A stretch of DNA of 64,000 nucleotides from Hymenolepis diminuta. Lineage: Eukaryota > Platyhelminthes > Cestoda > Cyclophyllidea > Hymenolepididae. Position numbers and translations under genes: made by a program. Each line of letters begins with the position of its first letter. Position 1 is the first letter of the stretch. The notes under the pieces were generated by a model that saw only the letters and a program-made list of their open reading frames with translations, was not told the DNA's origin and did not search any database. Below, piece by piece: positions 52,401-61,400 of the stretch. The stretch is from the NCBI GenBank assembly GCA_900708905.1, contig CAADRB010000001.1, positions 1,385,753 through 1,449,752 on the forward strand, written 5' to 3'.

Positions 52401-55400
52401 ATAGAAATGGATACTTCAATTACATTCCATCGTAATTTTATGCTAGGTTTATTTGCGCTTAATATGTACGTAAATTTGATTAATTAACTTAATAGGCATA
52501 TTTTGGGACGTACCTGGAGATTTCCGTAAATAAGCATAGGTTGTTCCTGCAACATTACGGCCTTGATTCTGCTAGCTCGGCCCTTTGGAGGAGAATTAGC
52601 ACCACCAGGCCAAGTGACTCCGTCGATTAATAGTTGAGATCTTTTACGTCCCCATTTGCTACTCATTGACCAAGTGCCGACCTAAAAGTGAAAGAAAGCT
52701 TATTTCAGAATCGGCGTCGGTTTCTGCAGTAAACGTTACACGGATTATGAATAAGACTGAATTTCTCAAGATTGATAAGGCCCAAGCACACAAGCTTCTT
52801 CTTCTAGTAAATAGACTTCAAAACTCATACACAATTGGATTTATCACATTCCGATTGTAATATTTTCAATGTTCTGTTGCATTCTGGGTAGTGAAAAATC
52901 CTTCAACAGAGGACAAAAGGTAGAAATTATCAGATTATCTGCTCTTGAAAGTTAGTGACTTATGCGTTACAAGATAATGATAATTTTGCCAAGTGCAAAT
53001 CTTTTTCCACAATGCCTGGTATATAGCTAGCAGGAATAAAGAAATCGTATTGTGCGTTGGGGAAATTTGGTGCAGAATATTTGCACACCGGGGCTCATAA
53101 ATTAAAATACTTTGCGTAAATGTTATTCCACATTATTCAAAGAGCCAGACATTAACTTAAGTTTTTATATCGTTATAGGGTTATCGCAAATTAGTTTTGA
53201 TCAATAATCAACCGAACCTTTTTCCACATTACAGCTGGTACTTCTATATGGGAAATCATTTCACAACATAACGTGGGCAATTAGGTCGGATAAAATTCCT
53301 CGTAATTCTTTTATTTATTAGAAAAATGGAGGAGAAAAAAAACAGCATTGACAAAATTGTTTTGCAATGACATGATACTGTTTACTACATCCAAGACGAT
53401 AAGTTTCCAACCAGGGGGTAAAAAGTCGAGTAGGCTGAAGAGGTTGATTGATATGTATAAGAATCAAATAAGCCAAATTAGCCAATTAGAGCAGTGGTTT
53501 TATACTGTTGTTATAGAAATTTCAAAATCATTAGCAATCAGGATTTAAATGCTCACATGAAATTGCATGGGAAACTGTAAATAAATTATCCTCTGTCGTC
53601 CACTAAATTGTCGGCTTTCAGAAATGGTGCTCTTTTTGAAAAAAATCAGTTATCTAAATTAGATTTGAAAGACAGACACTCTTTTTATCTGCTCTAATTT
53701 TTTATCAATACTATTTACAGTATCAGCTATAAGAAACTCATCAACTGGAATCCGATTTTGATTCATTTCTAACTATCTTCTTATGCATTCTCCTTGTTTA
53801 GAGTCATAATTGGAACTCCCCATGACAGAAAAGACTATATGTGTCCAGCAGCACTTAGATTAAAGGAAAATGAAGTTATCAGATGTTACCGCAACAAAAT
53901 TTGAGTGGAGGGAAAAACCACTTCATTTAAGGGAATTCGGAACACAAAAAATCTGCGTCGAATGCTCCGTGTCATCATTTAAATTCAAAATTTTGTTCCA
54001 AGCTTCAATTCATAAATTAACTTGCATAACGGCATCACCTATGTCGTACATCAACATAAGTCTTCGGAGATGTGGAAGAGTTATCACTTTACCGAGAGCA
54101 CTTATTCATGGATTAGGATATAAATTCCAAGGAAACAGTTGCTTTCCTAAAACAGTAGACAACGCTGATCGAATTTCACCAAACATATATGCTTTCCAGT
54201 GAATCATTTCTGTGGCTTAGAATTCTATTTTGATTGGTAAAGTGATGGAATAAATTAAAGATTCCCCAGCTATATCTTAAAATGAAAACTGGATAAACCA
54301 ACTGAATGCATTATTATTTGCATTGTTATCAGACTAAATTTTCACACGCCTGGGGAGCATAAATGATTCATATTGTTTAGTTTATTTGATCCTAGTATTT
54401 TGATCATATAATTAAATAAAGTTGTAAACAAAGGCTTAAGAGGCGACATCAATTGGAAAATGCATCTTTTTGACTGTATTAAGTTCAAATTAAATTTAAT
54501 GCAATTGATAAAGGACGACTGGATAAAACCAGAGAGACAAAACTCCGATTAGAAAATAGACAAAAAACTAAGGCAAAACAAGGGTATAATCCGGAGTAGC
54601 AAAGAAGACATAAAATTTCGTCATAAATTAAATAAACATTAATTCTTTCAATTTATCCAAATTTAGAAACTTAGAAATAAGGCACAAGTTGATCTACACT
54701 TATTTGAAATAAAATACACTACACGACCACTCAGTTAATAAAATAAAATTTAAAAGTGAACTGATTCAGAAATTTGGGGGCCAGATATTAAATTTCAAAC
54801 TTGACAGCATTGGAACTTGACGCATAAAGGTGGACAACCTGGTGGCTTCAAAATTCAATTGAAGAGGAGGGTTTGGGTAAGCTCTCTAATTCAGATCAAT
54901 TCCGCCCCGACTAATATACTTTTCGTTATTGGACACTGTATTGTAATTAAGAATTATTATTGTTATTACAATCTTACAATTTTATTAATTTTTCAAAGCA
55001 ACTGAAACCGATTAACAGGAAGTCCTGCAAATGATAATGAGGAGGGGTGATGAGAGCAAATTTAAGTATCAGCTGGATAAAAATGAATAATTTTTATTAA
55101 AAAAATAAATTAACAATTTATTATTAACTAATTTTTTTAAAAAATGTTTGTTGAAAGTTGCGAGACTGCAGAGTTGTTGCCTCGCACAATTTTTGAGTAA
55201 AGCCTGCCAAAAAGGCAATTATGTGCCATTATTGAGTTCCCCGATTTGCGGCTATTTTGGAGGCCACTCAGTTTATAACAATATTAAAGAGTCTAATTTT
55301 ATTTGGTATTTAGATCCGGATTCTGCAATATTTATTAATTAGCTCACTTTCCGAAATTCAAGTTTCATTGTTAGTTCCTTGGATTGGGACAAATGTTCGC

Positions 55401-58400
55401 CTACGATGTTCGATGCTTGTTGGCCGTTTTTTTTAAATTATGATGGTTGGTCGTGCTGTTTCAAATCATTTTTTCTTCAAGTGGTTGGGAGAGCAAAATG
55501 GTCTTATGTGCTATTCTGTAGTTTAAAATTTAACAAAGTAGAGATGAGATATCTAAATAATGGTTTTTTTGCATTGCCATGGATGACAATCAGTCTTTAA
55601 TCTCTACCCAAATGATTGATATAAGACGGTTTCTTTCAGTTGACTTGACATTTAATAAAAGGATACAATACTATTGTAACACATCTCCTTAGAATGACAC
55701 TTGGAATAAATTTCAGATCATAACATAGTCAAAGTTAAAACGTTTTATTGAGAACATTAAAAGCAGAGGCACCGCTAATTAGTTGCAATTATCACAGATG
55801 TCTATCAAATTTCTTCTTTCAACTTACATGTCTTAAATAAAAACTATTTATCAAAGAAAAAATACTCACTCGATGCCATTTCATTCGGCCGCTGGTTGTC
55901 CTAGAGTTGAATATTATTAATTTTGAGACGTTTAGTCCTCCATTTGTCAGAAAACTGACACCTTCTCCGTCAAAATTCAGTTCAATTGATTTCATAATAC
56001 TAAAAAGCATAAAAGGAACAATACATATTTTGACCATGTGGTTTAACATGAAGTATAAATAAGTGTTACCATAATAGTTAACCACTTTTTTCTTACCTAT
56101 TTCTCCTGTTGGTCTATTTACGTTGAATGCCTGTTCATTTTCTCACAATAGAATTGGTTAATTTATATGTTTTCATTCTAATTCTCTGGGGCAATTCAGA
56201 ACCTAGTTGTTAGTATCTTAACTTGAAATAATGGGATATTTATAAATCCTACTATTAATTGCAGGCTTTTCCCTTAATCTGAGTTGAGCTCCTACTAGGA
56301 CTTGCAATGAGATAACATTATTTGTCTTACTTTGAGGTGAGGTAATGCATTTTGAAATCAGTTCCAAAGAATCAAGAAGGACTGTCGTTGGAAAAGAATA
56401 AAAGATTAAATCAAGAGATTAAAGATTCAAAAAGGTGAAAGGATGCAGCATTTAGAGAATATGTCAACTATTTACTATTGCCCTAGAATTCCCACTGTAG
56501 CTTATAGATCTGTCAAATAATTCATATTTGGTCATACTTTCCAGTCTGATTAAATGATTCATTTCCTTACATATATTTTGCAATTCCTCTTAAAAAGAAG
56601 CCATCATATTAGATAAACACCCGATCTTTAAAATATTCTTCCTATGTTAGGAAGAGTTTAATAATTTAAAACTTACATCAAACCGGGATACATAAACAAA
56701 TTAGAAGCAAAAATTTGTGAATTCAGTTTTGTAAAAATGTTTTAGTTAAATGTGAAATCGGATTCAGTCATGATTTGTGTAACCTCTAGCTTCCTGCTGC
56801 ACTATTAATGCTGGATTCTGAATATTAAAGTCGAAATATCTCGTATTCGGGTTACGTAGATGAAATACTCCTCGGATTGAATCATCTCACAAGCAAAAGT
56901 CTTTTTGGCTAAGCAACAGTGTTTATTAAATTTAAACTCTTACATAAGTCCCATAATCCTGTTGCTCCCTGCCAAAAATAATATAATTTTAACATCATAA
57001 ACTTCTTTCCCTTGCTTTTATCAAAACCTAAAATCCGCTCCGCAACTCTGTCTGTTAGTAGTATCTATATATAAGTCTTTCATTAATAAATCGTATACGA
57101 CATAGCGGTTATTCAAATGAAGCATAACTTCTAAATTCTAGTACGTTGACTTGAGAGGTCTGCAAAATTCAAAGCTCGCCTTTGTTTATTGTAATGTTCT
57201 TTGTTTTTGATTTGATTTGCTTTTCAACTTTTAATTGTAGTGTTTGTTCTGAAGATAAAAATTCTATAAGCATTTAGGGGTGTCTATTTTTTACTCATTT
57301 TGCATTCTACAGAACAGCTCATTTATCTGAAGGATCCTAAGAAAGCTAACATTATCTCTAAAAGAATTTTCTTTAAGCTAAATGAGTTTCATTAGTACTT
57401 GGTACTCTGTGGTACACCACAGAGTACTTGATTAACTCTGTGGTGATTTCAAAAACTTATCACGCCTGCTCCGTCTCCACTGAATAATTATTCTTTTGAA
57501 AAAAATGCCCTTTTATTCGACCTCCAGGAATTTTATGCTTACCACCATGCACGTTGTTTGTGACTAATTGAAAGTATGCTCAGCCAGCAACCTCACCAGC
57601 TCAATAAGGAAACATTTACCGCAACACGTGGCACAATGAGAAGCTAGACACTGAGATATACTCAACTACAACATCATGTTGATTAAGACAGAAGTGGCCA
57701 TTGTGACAATATGGGTGTTTCTTCTCACTCTTCTACCTTTCAATGTTTCTTAGTTCGCTTTCTGTCTTTCTAATGGAAAATAGATCTGTATGCTTTTCAT
57801 TCGATATTTCATAATCTATAATATATTCTATAATAAACCCTTACTTTAACCACGCCTCCTAAACCGCATATCACAAAACAAAACCCAAATATATATCAGA
57901 AAGCCGAATTATTGGTATGTTGTTTACTACATGTTTTAAAGACGTTTGAGAATTAAAAAATTTCCTAGGAATCGTAAATGTAAAATTAAAAAAATAAAAT
58001 TCTAATCTAATGATTGCGAAAATCGTTCAATGATTATGGATATTTTGTATAGGAAATAAAGATGTCAAAACCAAGGAACAGTTTGATTTGTTGTTGGTAG
58101 CAAAATGTGCTACACTGACATCGTTTGCCAGGGGCGGAATGGGTAAAACGCTTCTCTGTGAAGTTAGAATTCATAAGTTTGAGGCCCGTCAATGCGCACC
58201 CAGTGAGTGGCATGGCCAGTTACATCGGCTAGGCGTGGCTAATAAAGAGAGGTGGCAGACTGCTCCAAGATATGGTTTGAAAACTTGGTATATATTTCAT
58301 CTCACATGCGTGGCTTCAAAATTGCTATGCAATTGCTACACAGGTGAGTTTTATGGAAATAAATTTCCTATTTCATAATGAAACCAATTATTTAACTGGA

Positions 58401-61400
58401 GACCAATCTAATGTAGAAACAAGTAAAAAGAAGGCTAAGAATAAAGATGGAGACTAACAACATATTTCATCCGGATGCAGAAAGTGGGCTGAGACTGAAT
58501 GAGAAATAATGATAGAACAGAATAGTTCTTGTTCACGGGAAGATTACAAATAGCGTTATGATGCAATAAGAGTACTGTAGATAAATCTTTTTGAAAAGGC
58601 AGAAGGATACGCTTTTTAGACTGAGAGGGGATAGGTAAAAATCCCAAATCCTATGGACCAAATTTCCCAACCACTTCTTCATACTAATTTCACGTATAGC
58701 TATGCAGAAGATTACGTATTATTAAAGTTGGATAATAACTGAGAGGGTTCTCTGACTCAATTATTCATTAATAATGTAAGCTCCTTGAATTATTTAGACA
58801 TGTTGCATATGCAGCTCGCCTTTATGCATATTCCCATTTAAAACTGAATTTGGAAAATAAAACGAATATAAACAACTTTTATCCAATTTTATAAATCATA
58901 TTTATTCATTTTATGGGGAGAAAAGTCGTAAATCGGTCATAAATTCGCTCATGCAGGTGAAAATTCTTCAGACCTCCTCCGAATTTTCCACTAATATAAA
59001 AAAGTGCTGCGTTTAGCAAATTTAATTTGGACTTCATAACAATCAAACGCAGAGAAAAAACAAAACCCAACTTCTACGGCAGAACCCTTTTATGCTAAGG
59101 GAGAGAAAGCAAATAACAACATATATGTCCCTATCTGTGTCCCTAATCAACCATTACCGCCTGTTTCGGTTTGATTGATTACTGGTTACTTTTAAGTCTC
59201 AGCAAAAGCCTTTTGATTTTTCGATAAAAGTATTCGCTGTTTGCTGAAAGACCAAGAGGAATGAATTAGGCTTAATTAGGCATGCCATGACAAGAGATAA
59301 TTAAAGGGAATGATAACCAATTTCTCCATCTCTATTTTCTGGACAATAAATAGGATGAGAGGTAGCAAATGATTAATTATGGCATTTGATGAAGAAGAAA
59401 AATGAAATATTTTAAAAATGATCTTTCTTCAGAGAAAAATTCCGAATATCTAAAAGTTGTGATTTTTTCTCCACGGTCAGTAGTGTTTTAGGAACACCAA
59501 AAATTTATATCGACCAATTTCGGATATTAAAGGAATAATTCAATCTGTTCTGTGCAATCGGTAAAATATCATTACTGTTAGAAAATAGTGATTCATGTTT
59601 GGAGTCCCTTAATTCCGTGGATTAAGTAGTGTAGCACTAAGAGAAGTCAGTGCTACACTGATCAGTATCCAATGACGGACAATCACAGTCACAAATCTGA
59701 ATGTCAATCGTTGAGTGATAATAAAATCTATTGAATAAAAGGGAGTGGAAGAGCGACGAAACGAGAGAAAAGAGGTTAGAACAGAAAGAGAATCGTATCA
59801 ATTGATAAGTGATAAACGTGTGTGGGTATGGGTGCGGATTTACTTTTAAATAAAACGAGCAGTTCGAGAGTATGGAAAATTGCAAAGCATATGACAGCTG
59901 GGATAAGCGAATGCAATGTACGCATAAAGAATAAATCAAATTTGTAGGTGGAAGAGACTTGAGATGAGACTATGTCGGCATGCACGTCATTAATTCTAAT
60001 ATGGAATACCATTTTGCCTAGATGTTTGCGTCAATGAGTTCCAAAATGTACTTTTAATGGGAATAATTTATGGAAAGCGAATAGAAATTAATTCTCTTGT
60101 GGATTAAACCAAATTTGATGATTATAAATAACCCCTAGAAAAACCCCATGTAAATACATTACCTAAATGCGAAATAATCAGTGAATGCAGGCAACAGTTA
60201 ACGGGTCCAATAGTAAATAAAGGAAGGTATGGGAGTCAGAAGAAGTAGATGATGCATCAGGATATCATGAGCCAAATTTTATGAATTTCTGAAAGCATAA
60301 GGTTTTTCCTATTCTTACAAGGGTTATAGTTCACCACGTTATGCACAAATATAAAAAATTATGATTTAATTCTCATATCCACAGTATTATGATATTGTTG
60401 GCGGACTCTTCTGATTCCCTGATTCGTCATTCCACTACAACTTAATTGGTCTTTCTCACAGAAGAGAGTTCGTGGTGAAACGATTTTTTATAAATAAACT
60501 GATACGGAACGACCAGAATATCAAGGATGTTTCAAGGACATAGATGTATCAATCCAGACTTTGAGCTTTAGAGTAATCATTTAAAGTCCATGAATTTCAT
60601 TATTCCTTCTCCCGATGAAAATTAAAATCCAACGCTTTCTTCTTTCTAATCAAGTAAACCTTTAGTAGTAAAATTAACAGGCGATTTTTTGTGGTAAATT
60701 TTTAATAAACTTAACAAAAATAATAAAAAATTAGAATGCGCATCCAGTTTTGTTAATATAAATTTATTTAATATCTAGATCAGATATGAATTAAGGAAAT
60801 CCAAAAGTTGAATAAGTCGCAGTAATTAGAATGTAATAGGAATTGAGATAAATATATTTAGGTTTATGAAAAATAATATTTTTTCTCAACTTTCTTTATC
60901 ATCAATATTTAGCCTATTAATTAACAAATATAAATATAACTCCTGTGAGTTACTACAAAGCATAATCAGTCTTCGCATGTATGTTTGATGGGGTTGAATA
61001 GCGAATAGTCTCGTTTGACTAATTGGGAAAAGGGATCAGAAGATAGGAAGTGGATAAGGAAGAATGTTAGTAAAAAATGTAGCTATTTTTCAAGGAAATC
61101 ATTGTCAAATATAATAATTAACAGCGTCATAGTAAATTATTATACAAATATAAAATGTGAGAAAGACATAAGTAGCTAGAGATCAACAGAAAAGTGAATT
61201 TCACTTAAGCGCTTGCTTGCAGCTTCTAAATTTCTCCATTACTGAATTTATGACCTTAAATTCTCAACAACTTTCGCAACTATCTGAGCATGTACTTTAA
61301 CAGTGACCATGGGCCATTATTGGGCTTGAACTGTTGGCTTTGAACCCTCTATTTTAATGATAAGTTGGCATGTTCTTTTACATTTAAACATCTGAGAATC

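Noticed and set aside
53870..54202. A 110-codon + open frame in a receptor intron
   Set aside because: AT-rich composition, no domain, no membrane or signal pattern; expected by chance in 64 kb.
58088..58378. A 96-codon + open frame
   Set aside because: It coincides with a SINE-like copy that has A- and B-box-like motifs.
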